A DNA stretch of 64,000 nucleotides from Phormidesmis sp963789215 (GCA_963789215.1 CAWBJY010000013.1:289034-353033); one strand, 5' to 3'; counted from the first letter of the stretch, positions 51,385 to 60,860 are shown. A program made the numbers and translations. The notes: generated from the letters alone by a model not told the origin.

Positions 51385-51492
51385 GATCCTAATCCACAGA
51401 ACTGTTTGCATAGCAACAGGCTTTGTACAACCTTACAAACAGCCGCTCTTGTCATCGTTCGAATTCTTTTTTGCACGCCGCATCTAAATCTA

Positions 51493-52701
51493 ATGACTCA
51501 CCTCAACAACTGCCCTATCTGCGGATCGTCTTCGCTTGTAGATTTTATTAAGCTGCCAAACTTACCCATCTACTGCAATCTACTATGGGCCGATCGGCAA
51601 GAGGCAAAGGACTGTCCAAAAGGAGATATTGAACTGGCCTTCTGCGATCAGTGCGGGGGCATCGTCAACGTTGCATTCGACCCGACAAAACTAGGCTACT
51701 CGCAAGATTACGAAAACTCGCTTCACTATTCCAGTCGGTTTCAAAGCTATATAGAAGCACTTGCTAACAGACTTATAGAGCAACACGATCTTCACGATAA
51801 AACGATTGTCGAGATTGGCTGTGGCAAAGGAGACTTTTTAGCAATGCTCTGCGAACAGGGCAACAACTCGGGTATTGGGTTCGACAGTAGCTACGTAGAC
51901 AGAGCAGAACACGAAGCTTTAGGCGATCGCATCAAATTCATCAAAGACTTCTACTCAGAAAAATACGTCGAATACCAGGGCGACTTTGTCTGCTGCCGCC
52001 AGGTACTAGAGCATGTCCAAAAACCAGCCGATCTATTAGACCCGCTGCGCAAAACCTTGGACGCAGAGGCCAAAACCGTCGTCTTTTTTGAAGTTCCCAA
52101 TGCGCTCTACACCATCCGCAACATGATGGTTTGGGATGTCATCTACGAGCACTGCACCTACTTCACACCACCTTCGCTCAGCTATGCATTCACCCAAGCA
52201 GGCTATACCACCAGCGAAACTTCAGAAGAATTTGGCGGTCAGTTCCTCAGCATTGAAGCGCAAGCTGCTAAACAGAGCGAGCTAACCGCAAACAAAAGTG
52301 CGTTGGCAAAGCCGCTCCAAGAAAAAATTGCACAGCTATCCAAAGATATCGCCGAGTTTAAAGCTCGCTTCGAAACGCAAACGCAACAGTGGGAAGCTCG
52401 TCTTAGCCAGCTATTTGAACAGGGCAAGAAAGTGGCTATTTGGGGATCTGGATCTAAAGGCGTCACCTTCTTAAACCTGCTAAATCAGGGTAGCAAAGTA
52501 GACTACGCTGTCGATATTAACCCTCGCAAGCAGGGCAAATTTATTCCTGGCACCGGACAGCAAATCGTCTCGCCAGAGCACGTCGCACAGCATCCAACAG
52601 ACGTTGTAATTGTCATGAATCCGCTATATAAAGAAGAAATTAGAGACATGCTCAAGGAAATCGGCTTAAGTCCAGAAATCCTTACAACAGAATGCTTTTA
52701 G
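51493..52701 (+). CDS. Zinc-binding-type SAM methyltransferase, copy 2
   Basis: About 402 residues from the ATG at 51493; the upstream open frame covers a palindromic repeat and is not coding. Cys7/Cys10 and Cys51/Cys54 form the N-terminal pairs. The SAM loop is IVEIGCGKGDFLAMLCEQG, followed by CCRQVLEHVQKP and IYEHCTYFTPPS; the C-terminal part has AIWGSGSKGVTFLN and AVDINPRKQGKFIPG. It is a tandem paralogue of the gene at 50032 along its whole length. The active-site differences may mean a different position or substrate. Confidence 0.82.
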   Translation: MTHLNNCPICGSSSLVDFIKLPNLPIYCNLLWADRQEAKDCPKGDIELAFCDQCGGIVNVAFDPTKLGYSQDYENSLHYSSRFQSYIEALANRLIEQHDLHDKTIVEIGCGKGDFLAMLCEQGNNSGIGFDSSYVDRAEHEALGDRIKFIKDFYSEKYVEYQGDFVCCRQVLEHVQKPADLLDPLRKTLDAEAKTVVFFEVPNALYTIRNMMVWDVIYEHCTYFTPPSLSYAFTQAGYTTSETSEEFGGQFLSIEAQAAKQSELTANKSALAKPLQEKIAQLSKDIAEFKARFETQTQQWEARLSQLFEQGKKVAIWGSGSKGVTFLNLLNQGSKVDYAVDINPRKQGKFIPGTGQQIVSPEHVAQHPTDVVIVMNPLYKEEIRDMLKEIGLSPEILTTECF

Positions 52702-52979
52702 AGCAGCAAAGTGCGATCGCCAAACAAAGCGTTTATTAGCCTATATTCGTTATGTTCAGCTAACCGGCGTAAAGCTTTTTTGTAGCGCTATTGCAAGTGA
52801 ATTGATCAAAGTGCAATACGCCGTAGCAAAAACATCATATTAAATAACCCATAGACAGCAAAGTCACAGAGCAAAATGGCCTAATAGCAGTAAAATCGTA
52901 CGGTCGCTTGCAATATCTTAAAGTGGCTAAACGGTAGCTATATAAATTGCTGCTGGCTCATCTATTCAGGTCATCGTTC

Positions 52980-53726
52980 ATGGACAAAGCGCTTCCTCTT
53001 AATCAGTTCGAGGCCATGCTTTTCGATCTCGATGGCGTCCTTACACCAACTGCCAAGATTCACGCGGCCTGCTGGAAGCGAGTATTCGACGAGTTCTTGA
53101 AGAGCCGAACCGAAGCCACTGGCGAACCCTTTATTCCGTTCGAACTGCCGCAGGACTATCTTCGCTATGTTGATGGTAAGCCTCGCTACCCCGGAGTCGA
53201 GAGCTTCTTGGCCTCTCGCAATATTCAGCTACCCTACGGCGATCCCAAAGAAGCTCCAAATCAAGACACCGTCTGCGGTATCGGTAATGGCAAAGACAGC
53301 TATTTCGTCACTGTTTTGAATGAAGATGGCATTGAAGCATTTCCAGGTGCGATCGCCCTTGTTCAAAACCTGAGAGACCAGGGTATCAAAACCGCTGTTG
53401 TTTCCTCTAGCCGCAACTGTAAAGAAGTCTTAAAAGTCGCAAAGATCACCCACCTATTCGATACCATCATGGACGGTCGGGTAGCCGAGACGCTTCATCT
53501 ACCGGGCAAGCCAGCCCCAGACACCTTTTTAAGAGCTGCCGCAGATCTTTCAGTTGCACCGGATAAAGCGGTCGTATTTGAAGACGCCATTGTCGGAGTT
53601 CAAGCTGGTAAACAAGGGCAGTTTGGCTGGGTTGTCGGCGTGGCCGAACCAGAGGGTGCGCAGGCCCTACTAGACAACGGTGCAAACATAGTTGTTGCCG
53701 ACCTAGGCGAGCTGCTACCTCAGTAA
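52980..53726 (+). CDS. Beta-phosphoglucomutase-like HAD protein
   Basis: About 248 residues from the ATG at 52980; a TTG at 52947 is also in frame. HAD motif I is FDLDGVLT (Asp16, Asp18), then VVSSSRN (II), LPGKPAPDTF (III region) and VFEDAIVGVQAGK (IV). The cap domain is longer than in E. coli beta-PGM. It lies 313 bp before the GH65 gene; the pairing of GH65 phosphorylase and beta-PGM is well known, since the former makes beta-glucose 1-phosphate and the latter turns it into glucose 6-phosphate. Confidence 0.85.
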   Translation: MDKALPLNQFEAMLFDLDGVLTPTAKIHAACWKRVFDEFLKSRTEATGEPFIPFELPQDYLRYVDGKPRYPGVESFLASRNIQLPYGDPKEAPNQDTVCGIGNGKDSYFVTVLNEDGIEAFPGAIALVQNLRDQGIKTAVVSSSRNCKEVLKVAKITHLFDTIMDGRVAETLHLPGKPAPDTFLRAAADLSVAPDKAVVFEDAIVGVQAGKQGQFGWVVGVAEPEGAQALLDNGANIVVADLGELLPQ

Positions 53727-54039
53727 AACAAAAGGGACACAGCCTGTTAGCAGCGCGTCTTCGTAGCGCGTCTTCATAGCAAAGTTAGTCGTCACATCAG
53801 ATAAAGCGTTAAAGGGATCGCCCAAACTGCGAATTTCGTGATGACCAGTTTAGTGGTTGCCATAGCGCTTAATCTGATAGGCTACTGAGCCTAAAGATCG
53901 CCTAACTAATCCCTAATAACTCCAGTATCCCAACCAAGCATTGACTCAATATTAATGAGCAATACTGCTTTTCTAAGTAGCTGCTCGCAAACAGTCGATA
54001 AGATCACTCACTAACCATCAAGCCTAGGCTTAGCTCAAC
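53727..54039. other. 313-bp gap between HAD and GH65 genes
   Basis: It begins with a 13-bp tandem duplication (AGCGCGTCTTCGT at 53752-53764, repeated with one change at 53765-53777). No RNA gene or ORF is seen. The gap may hold a second promoter for the GH65 gene. Confidence 0.5.
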
Positions 54040-56412
54040 ATGCTCCACCGTAAGCCCATAAACCTGCCAGAGCACATTTATCCATGTCACCCCTGGAAGC
54101 TAGAAGAAAAGCAGTTTCACCCCAGATTCTTAGGGCAGCTCGAAACCCTCTATGCGCTCAGCAACGGCTACCTGGGCATACGCGGCACTTTCGAAGAAGG
54201 CACACCCTATCACCACAGCGGCACCTTCGTAAATGGGTTTCACGAGCTATGGCCAATCATCTATCCCGAAGAAGCCTACGGCTTTGCTAAAACTGGGCAA
54301 ACCATGCTCAACGTGCCAGATAGCACCATTATTAAGCTCTACGTAGACGACGAACCTTTCACGCTCAACACCGCCAACATCCTCGACTACAACCGTGTTC
54401 TCGACATGCAAGCCGGTACGCTAGAGCGAGAAGTTTTATGGGAAACCCCAACTGGCAAGCGAGTGCTGGTCAAATCCTGCCGCCTAGTTTCTTTCAAGCA
54501 CCGGCACCTCGCAGCTATCTCCTACGAAGTCACCGTCTTAGACGCTGAAGCACCCATTGAGATTGTCTCCAAAATTCATTATGATCCCATCGCCCAAGAG
54601 GGCAAAGCCACTGCTAGCTACAACGATCCTAGACGCTCCAAAGAGTTCGCCAATCGCGTTCTGCTACCAGTAGCCTGCGATGTTATCGGCTATCGACTGG
54701 TACTAGCTCAAGAAACCCGACAGAGTAAAATGACGCTAGCTTGCGGCGTAGATCATACGCTAGATAGTGAATGCGCTATTAAAGTTGGTCGCAAGTGCGG
54801 AGAAGACAGCGGAGAGATTATTTTCTCTGCCCACGCGCAGGCAGGCAAACCTGTTCGTCTAACCAAGTTTATGACCTACCACACAGGTAGCGAGACGACT
54901 TCAGACGAGCTTTGCGCCAGGGCAGATCGATCGCTCAACCGGGCAATCGAACAGGGATTCGACAAACTTAAAAGCAGCCAAAGAGAATATCTAGACAACT
55001 TCTGGATGCGCAGTGATATTCAGCTAGAGGGCAATCCAGACGTTGAAAACCGCACCGATGCCCTTCAGCAGGCCATTCGCTTTAGCCTGTTCCATATTCT
55101 ACAAGCCGCTAGTCGCACCGATGGTCTGGGCTTACCAGCTAAAGGGCTTACCGGCAAAGGCTACGAAGGCCACTACTTTTGGGACACCGAAATTTACGTA
55201 TTGCCCTTCCTTAGCTACACCAATCCTAAGCTAGCCAAAAACCTTCTCAACTTTCGCTATTGCCTGCTAGATAAAGCCAGACAAAGAGCCAAAGCCGTCA
55301 ACCAGAAAGGCGCACTCTTTCCCTGGCGCACCATCAACGGAGAAGAAGCCTCAGCTTATTATGCTGCTGGTACCGCTCAGTACCACATCAATGCCGACAT
55401 CGTATTTGGCATGAGAAAGTATGTAGAAATAACCGGCGACGAAGAGTTTCTCTACAAAGAAGGCGCAGAGATTTTAGTCGAAACGGCCCGCCTATGGTAC
55501 GACCTCGGCTTCTTTGCGGACCGGATAGATGGCAAATTCTGCATTCATGGCGTCACTGGCCCTGACGAGTACAACACAGTCGTTAACGACAACTTGTACA
55601 CCAATCTAATGGCAAAAGAAAACTTACAGTACGCTGTTTCTACCTTAGAAACGCTGAAAGAAGAGCGGCCTAAACGCTTCAAAGCCGTAGTTCACGAGAC
55701 GCACCTAAAAGATTCGGAAATGGCCGACTGGGCAAAAGCGGCTGACTGTATGCATGTACCGTTCGATGAACGTCTGCAAATTCACCTTCAGCACGACGGC
55801 TTCTTAGACGAAAAAGTATGGGACTTTGAGAATACACCTGCGCACAAATATCCGCTGCTGCTGCATTTCCATCCTCTCTTCATCTACCGTCATCAGGTTA
55901 TTAAGCAGGCCGACCTAGTGCTCGCTATGTTCTTACTAGGCGACGAGTTCTCGCTAGAGCAAAAACAAAGAAACTTCGAGTACTACGACGCGCTCACCAC
56001 CGGAGATTCTTCTCTATCGGTTTGTATCCAGAGCATCGTAGCTTCGGAAATTGGCGAAGTAGAAAAGGCGTTTCGATACGCTACTTACGCCATCATAATG
56101 GATATCGGCAACCTCTCTGGCAACGTTAAAGACGGTTGTCACATTGCCTCGATGGGAGGGAGTTGGATGGTGATGGCCTATGGATTTGGTGGGCTTAGAG
56201 ACTACGACGGAAACATTTCGTTTAATCCTAAGCTACCGATAGAGCTAAACAGCCTACAGTTTGCCGTCACGATTCGAGGACAGCTCTTGGAGGTGAAGAT
56301 TGAGCGAGAATCCGCTACTTACTTGCTCAAAGAAGGCAGCGATCTGGCAATTCGTCACCGCGACAAGGATATTGTCCTAACAGCGGGCGCTCCAACGCAA
56401 ATAGATAATTAA
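54040..56412 (+). CDS. GH65 disaccharide phosphorylase
   Basis: A 790-residue GH65 protein. An N-terminal beta-sandwich (LETLYALSNGYLGIRGTFEEG) precedes the (alpha/alpha)6 barrel with GHYFWDTEIYVLPFL and the catalytic Glu510 in VTGPDEYNTVVN. A phosphate-site stretch DGSL-like is TGDSSLSVCIQS. Family members cleave trehalose, maltose, kojibiose or nigerose with phosphate to give beta-glucose 1-phosphate. The substrate cannot be told by eye. The beta-PGM gene upstream completes the path to glucose 6-phosphate. Cytoplasmic. Confidence 0.9.
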   Translation: MLHRKPINLPEHIYPCHPWKLEEKQFHPRFLGQLETLYALSNGYLGIRGTFEEGTPYHHSGTFVNGFHELWPIIYPEEAYGFAKTGQTMLNVPDSTIIKLYVDDEPFTLNTANILDYNRVLDMQAGTLEREVLWETPTGKRVLVKSCRLVSFKHRHLAAISYEVTVLDAEAPIEIVSKIHYDPIAQEGKATASYNDPRRSKEFANRVLLPVACDVIGYRLVLAQETRQSKMTLACGVDHTLDSECAIKVGRKCGEDSGEIIFSAHAQAGKPVRLTKFMTYHTGSETTSDELCARADRSLNRAIEQGFDKLKSSQREYLDNFWMRSDIQLEGNPDVENRTDALQQAIRFSLFHILQAASRTDGLGLPAKGLTGKGYEGHYFWDTEIYVLPFLSYTNPKLAKNLLNFRYCLLDKARQRAKAVNQKGALFPWRTINGEEASAYYAAGTAQYHINADIVFGMRKYVEITGDEEFLYKEGAEILVETARLWYDLGFFADRIDGKFCIHGVTGPDEYNTVVNDNLYTNLMAKENLQYAVSTLETLKEERPKRFKAVVHETHLKDSEMADWAKAADCMHVPFDERLQIHLQHDGFLDEKVWDFENTPAHKYPLLLHFHPLFIYRHQVIKQADLVLAMFLLGDEFSLEQKQRNFEYYDALTTGDSSLSVCIQSIVASEIGEVEKAFRYATYAIIMDIGNLSGNVKDGCHIASMGGSWMVMAYGFGGLRDYDGNISFNPKLPIELNSLQFAVTIRGQLLEVKIERESATYLLKEGSDLAIRHRDKDIVLTAGAPTQIDN

Positions 56413-56541
56413 GCTAGACAATTAAGCCAGTAAGAACCATTTCATAAGCTTTTGCAAAGATAGTCTATGTAGAAACCCTTTGTTTACCTGCACGTCTAAG
56501 ATATAACCCCTGAAGACATAGCAAGTGGTTGCCTAGCGTTC

Positions 56542-57807
56542 ATGAGTTCTTTTCCTATTCGTAGCTCCCGGCAAAAAATTCTGTGGCTATCGGTGGTCAC
56601 TCTGCTGTATATCGTCTCTATTGTCCGGTTCAACTTCCTACAAGGACCGCCAATGTGGGATGAAATTCACTTTTGGCAAACGAGTTTACTCTTCAGCGAT
56701 AGCCTTATCCCAAGTATCTCGGATTTCAAACAGTATAGCGAGCTTAGTACGCCGCTACCCTTCATGATTTTTGGGGCGCTAGAGTACTTCTTTCATCAAG
56801 GTATTTTTGCCGGTCGGTTGCTGAGCCTAACGCTATTTATGGTCGTGGCTTTTATCATTGGCTGGCCCGTCAAAGAGAAGGAAGGCCGCTCGATACGATG
56901 CCTAATTGGACTCTGCTTGTGCACCTCTTACCTATCGCTAAATGGGCGGCTGTACACAGAAATGATCACCTGCACTTTTGTGCTGCTAGGGGCTGCTAGC
57001 TACGCTAAAAATCGCCATCTACTCAGTGCACTAGCCTTTGCTGCTGCGATCGCCTGCCGCCAATACATAGTAGTTTTTCCCGCTGCGATCGCCCTCTGCG
57101 AATTCATTACCGTCTTCAAATCATCAAATCAGTCCACTCAAGCTCCCTATAGCTGGAGTTTGCATCAGCGATGGATTTTGCCCGCGATCGCCACCGTCAC
57201 CCTCTTCGGCTGGATTATCTTCTTCGGCGGATTGGCTGCCCCTGCGACGCTCTCAGACGAAAGCACGCCTGTCGTTCAGCAGGCTCTCTGGCGAATTCAG
57301 CCCGGTGGTGCTGTTCACGGTCTTGCCTCTGTTGGCGGCTACATCGTCATTCCCGAACTGCTTTTGTTCAGTCCCTTTGCCACTTTCAAAAAGCTGCTCG
57401 CACCCAAGCGCAAAATTGCCATTATTGCGGCTGCTCTACTCGCCTACACCATTGCCTTCCCGCCCGTATTTGAAGGACTAGGACGGTTAATTTCGATCGC
57501 TCTCATCCTTCCTCATCCCCTTCTCGGACTCATTCTATTCTACGTATTAGCGCTACTAGCCTGCATCCGCTTCCTTGAGCCGTCTTTAATGTCTTTTGTA
57601 GTGCTGTTTAACACCCTCATTATGACCACAGTCTATCCTTGGGATAAGTATGTCCTTCCTCTAGCCGTCTTCTTTTGGTATCTAAAATCTCTAGGATTAG
57701 AAAATAAGTTCAGCTTGTTCGCAAAAAGTGATCCAGCAAAAAGTGACTCAGCGAAGAGATCTAGCAAAAAGCTCGCTATAGCGAGTGAGCAAAATTTAAG
57801 ACTCTAA
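56542..57807 (+). CDS. GT-C-like multi-spanning glycosyltransferase candidate
   Basis: A 421-residue membrane protein with about ten hydrophobic segments (ILWLSVVTLLYIVSIVRF, LLSLTLFMVVAFIIGWPV, ALAFAAAIACRQYIVVFPAA). After helix 1 comes the acidic motif PPMWDEIHFW, as in GT-C enzymes, where a DE/DD motif in the first outer loop is catalytic. It has some likeness to ALG10-type sequences (IACRQYIVVFP). It may transfer a sugar from a polyprenyl carrier in the outer surface. It follows GH65 after 129 bp. Confidence 0.7.
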   Translation: MSSFPIRSSRQKILWLSVVTLLYIVSIVRFNFLQGPPMWDEIHFWQTSLLFSDSLIPSISDFKQYSELSTPLPFMIFGALEYFFHQGIFAGRLLSLTLFMVVAFIIGWPVKEKEGRSIRCLIGLCLCTSYLSLNGRLYTEMITCTFVLLGAASYAKNRHLLSALAFAAAIACRQYIVVFPAAIALCEFITVFKSSNQSTQAPYSWSLHQRWILPAIATVTLFGWIIFFGGLAAPATLSDESTPVVQQALWRIQPGGAVHGLASVGGYIVIPELLLFSPFATFKKLLAPKRKIAIIAAALLAYTIAFPPVFEGLGRLISIALILPHPLLGLILFYVLALLACIRFLEPSLMSFVVLFNTLIMTTVYPWDKYVLPLAVFFWYLKSLGLENKFSLFAKSDPAKSDSAKRSSKKLAIASEQNLRL

Positions 57808-57935
57808 GAAAACAAATCTGCGTTCATCTTGCCGCTTCATTCTCTAAAAACGGCTTCAACCGTATTTGCGTCTTCCCCGTGCTCGCAGTACCATCGTAAC
57901 GGCTGTTGATAGATCCATTCACCTCCCGTTATCTT

Positions 57936-58745
57936 TTGGCCAAACAACGACTCGACCTTTTACTCGTAGAACGAGGACTGTGCCCCTCCCGGCAGCAGGC
58001 CCAAAGGCTGATTCGAGCAGGCGAAGTGAAAATAGGGCAGCAGATTGTCGATAAGCCTGGTACACCAATTACCACTGATGCCAGCATCGAACTCAAGAAA
58101 AAGCCGCCCTTTGTTTCTAGAGGCGGTGAAAAGCTAGCCAAGGCGCTCAAAGCTTTTAACATCGACCCAGCCGACAAAATTTGTCTAGATGGCGGCATCT
58201 CTACCGGCGGATTTACAGACTGTCTTTTACAAGCCGGAGCCAAACAGGTTTATGGCGTTGATGTGGGTTACGGTCAAGTTGCCTGGAAAATTCGGCAAGA
58301 TCCGCGTGTAGTGCTAAAAGAACGCACCAACATTCGACACTTGTTACCTATCGATCTCTATGCAGACAGCGAACCTGCTCAGCTAGGCGTCATGGATGTC
58401 TCATTCATTTCGCTGGCAAAAGTGTTGCCTGCCTTCTGGTCTTTGCTACGAGAACCGCACGAAGTTGTTCTACTAGTTAAACCTCAGTTTGAAGTTGGTC
58501 GAGAGAAAATAGGAAAAAAAGGAGTCGTGCGCGATGCAAAAGCTCAAGCTGAAGCAATTTTTCAAGTCGCCCAGTCGGCAGCTCGTCTAGGCTGGTATTA
58601 TCAAGCGGTTACCTGGTCTGAAACAGTTGGCCCTGCGGGTAATATCGAATATCTGCTGTGGCTGCGTTCAGATAGAAAAGAACAGAATTGGCCTACCCTA
58701 GAAGATTTTCATCAAGTTACACAGGCCGCCCGCTTGGCTTTATAG
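57936..58745 (+). CDS. tlyA: TlyA-family rRNA 2'-O-methyltransferase
   Basis: About 269 residues. The S4 domain begins right at the start (AKQRLDLLLVERGLCPSRQQ), then the FtsJ-type SAM domain (ICLDGGISTGGFTDCLLQAG, YGVDVGYGQVAWKI) and KPQFEVGREKIGKKGVVRD. No ATG is available; I choose TTG at 57936 because family members begin at this point, but TTG at 57906 is possible. TlyA methylates ribose in 16S/23S rRNA; some members were described as haemolysins. Confidence 0.87.
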   Translation: MAKQRLDLLLVERGLCPSRQQAQRLIRAGEVKIGQQIVDKPGTPITTDASIELKKKPPFVSRGGEKLAKALKAFNIDPADKICLDGGISTGGFTDCLLQAGAKQVYGVDVGYGQVAWKIRQDPRVVLKERTNIRHLLPIDLYADSEPAQLGVMDVSFISLAKVLPAFWSLLREPHEVVLLVKPQFEVGREKIGKKGVVRDAKAQAEAIFQVAQSAARLGWYYQAVTWSETVGPAGNIEYLLWLRSDRKEQNWPTLEDFHQVTQAARLAL

Positions 58746-58857
58746 CATTCGCCCGCCTATCGGTCATATTGAAACGCTAACGAGCCATTACTACGCACTT
58801 TCTATTACGCTGTTGCCTGTTCTTGTTATAAGCAAGCTGCTAGCCCTACAGCTCAGT

Positions 58858-58899
58858 TTTTAGCACTATCATTTTAGCACTATCATTTTAGCACTGTCA
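58858..58899. repeat. Tandem repeat, 14 bp x3
   Basis: TTTTAGCACTATCA occurs at 58858-58871, 58872-58885 and with one change at 58886-58899, between the convergent tlyA and cheR genes. Confidence 0.92.
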
Positions 58900-58979
58900 C
58901 AATTCGCAAAAGGTCAAATTTCCTCAAGTCGCTACAGTCGCGCTCGAACAATATCGGCTTGAGCCGTATCTCCTTTGCC

Positions 58980-59981
58980 TTATAGAATAGATCTTTTTGT
59001 CTTTGCATGAACTTTTTCAAGATCTGCTTCTAGGCGATCGCGCCCTTGTTCTTCAGACTCATTTGAGCAACGAGCAGGCGACAGCGACGATCGCTTATAA
59101 AACGTGAATGTCTGTGGATAAGGCACCGGCTGATACTGCTCTACGTCAATCAATCCCGTCTCGGCATAGCCAGTAAACAACAAACCATCGGGGCGCAAAA
59201 CTCGGTTGAGAAAAGAGAAAGTGCGATCGCGAGCCATGCGGTCAAAGTAGATCAGCATGTTTCGACAAAACACAATATCGTAAGGCGGCTCATCCATCAA
59301 AAGCTGAGCATCAAGCACGTTGCCCTGGCGAAAAATTACTTTCTCCCGCACAGAATCTTTCAGCTTATAGCGGATAGGTCTGCGGTTGCCTAAGTCAGTT
59401 TCCAAATCAGTTGGATCGCAAAGCTTGAACCCACTCGCTGAGTCTTGTGCAGGCGCTACTAACGAAAAATACTTGTCATTCTTTCGATAGGTTTGCCGCC
59501 TGAACGCATAAGGGCTAAAAACCCCTTTCTCCGCTCTTTCTAGCGCGGCAGTACTCACATCTATCCCATCAATATGAAAGTCGCCTAGCCCTAGGCCCTC
59601 TTCTAAAAACGTAATCGCAATCGAGTAGGGTTCTTCCCCCGTAGAGCAAGGCAAACTCAAAACTCTAAGCGGTCTATACGCCGCGCCAGACGTTCTTTTT
59701 TTCCACTCATCATTAATCCATTGCCTTAAAAACACGTAGGATACTCGATTGCGAAAAAAGCTGGTCTCCAACACCACTATCGACTCCACCAAAGCGTCAA
59801 ACAGCGCGGGCGACGCCTTTAGCTGGGCGCAATAATCACTCAGCTCACTTAGCCCACTTTGGCGCAGTCCTTTCTTTACGGCTCGCAGCACCGCCCGCGA
59901 CCCTACTGAGTTGGGGTTAAGGCCAATCCGCTTGCGCAACAGCTCCTCAATCTCGTTATGGAATACTTCCTCCCGATCCAT
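58980..59981 (-). CDS. CheR-type methyltransferase
   Basis: About 333 residues from the ATG at 59981; a TTG at 59999 is in frame. An N-terminal helical domain is followed by the SAM domain with LSLPCSTGEEPYSIAI and the CheR motif DIVFCRNMLIYFD. CheR enzymes methylate glutamates in chemoreceptors. There is no tetrapeptide-binding TPR tail and no che genes nearby, so this is an orphan copy whose partner is elsewhere. The last 40 residues are charged (SNESEEQGRDRLE) and likely disordered. Confidence 0.85.
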   Translation of the reverse strand: MDREEVFHNEIEELLRKRIGLNPNSVGSRAVLRAVKKGLRQSGLSELSDYCAQLKASPALFDALVESIVVLETSFFRNRVSYVFLRQWINDEWKKRTSGAAYRPLRVLSLPCSTGEEPYSIAITFLEEGLGLGDFHIDGIDVSTAALERAEKGVFSPYAFRRQTYRKNDKYFSLVAPAQDSASGFKLCDPTDLETDLGNRRPIRYKLKDSVREKVIFRQGNVLDAQLLMDEPPYDIVFCRNMLIYFDRMARDRTFSFLNRVLRPDGLLFTGYAETGLIDVEQYQPVPYPQTFTFYKRSSLSPARCSNESEEQGRDRLEADLEKVHAKTKRSIL

Positions 59982-60418
59982 TGTTAAGCACCCATCCAAG
60001 AGAATTCATTAGTCGTAGAAACCGTCTTTGATAGTTTTTCCGACAAGTCTGCCAGCAAATTACCCTGCGCGGCTTCGCCTGACCTGATCTGAGACATTGT
60101 TTGCATCAGCATCGACAGAAAAATCCATATCAACCTTGCTTTATGTATCCCTAAGTAGACCCCTCAGTAACAAATTAGCTAGGCCAACGCTCGTTTCTAT
60201 CGCGTTGAAAAACCTCGCTAAAGCTTAGATAAAGTAGCAACTCCAATCGAAGAGATATTGCTGCGCGACGCACCTCAAGCATCAATCCTATAGAGGCACT
60301 CTAATGCTGGTTAATACAAAAAAAGGAGCTAGCGATAAGCTAACTCCTCAGGTTCATAATTTATTCAAATCACATTAATTCAAAGGCAGCCCACTAAACT
60401 TGCAGACCACGACTTGAA
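59982..60418. other. 437-bp region between cheR and rplL
   Basis: It holds the rplL terminator (60318-60348) and otherwise no recognisable gene or RNA. The cheR promoter must lie in the left part. Confidence 0.5.
60318..60348 (-). terminator. Rho-independent terminator after rplL
   Basis: Read on the minus strand, AGGAGTTAGC (60348-60339) pairs with GCTAGCTCCT (60333-60324) with one mismatch, followed by seven T. It ends the ribosomal-protein operon 70 bp after rplL. Confidence 0.88.
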
Positions 60419-60802
60419 TTACTTAATCGTGACTTTAGCACCGGCATCTTCCAAGGTTTTCTTAGCTTCTTCAGCCGCGTCTTTAGCGATCGCTTCCTTC
60501 ACCGTAATCGGCGCAGACTCAACCATGCCCTTCGCTTCTTTCAAGCCCAGGCCAGTCATCGTACGCACTACCTTCAAGATGGCAATCTTCTTATCGCCAG
60601 GCACTTCATCCAACACCACGTCAAACTCAGTTTTTTCTTCTTCAGGTTCAGCGTCAGCACCACCAGCGGCCATCATCATGCCGCCAACCGGGGCTGCTGC
60701 ACTTACGCCAAAAGCTTCTTCAATTTGAGTTACTAGCTCAGAAGCCTCTAGCAAAGATAGCGTTTTCAGTTTTTCCAAAATTTCGTCAGTAGCTGTAGAC
60801 AT
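60419..60802 (-). CDS. rplL: 50S ribosomal protein L7/L12
   Basis: 127 residues: the N-terminal dimerisation helices (EILEKLKTLSLLEASELVTQ), an Ala/Gly hinge (AAPVGGMMMAAGG) and the conserved C-terminal domain (KIAILKVVRTMTGLGLKEAK). It forms the stalk of the large subunit together with L10 and recruits translation factors. Last gene of the operon, followed by a strong terminator. AGGAG precedes the ATG. Confidence 0.97.
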   Translation of the reverse strand: MSTATDEILEKLKTLSLLEASELVTQIEEAFGVSAAAPVGGMMMAAGGADAEPEEEKTEFDVVLDEVPGDKKIAILKVVRTMTGLGLKEAKGMVESAPITVKEAIAKDAAEEAKKTLEDAGAKVTIK

Positions 60803-60860
60803 TTTTGTCTCTCCTTAAATTAGTTAATAGTTGACTTAATCTCTCTTGATCCCTTTTGCG

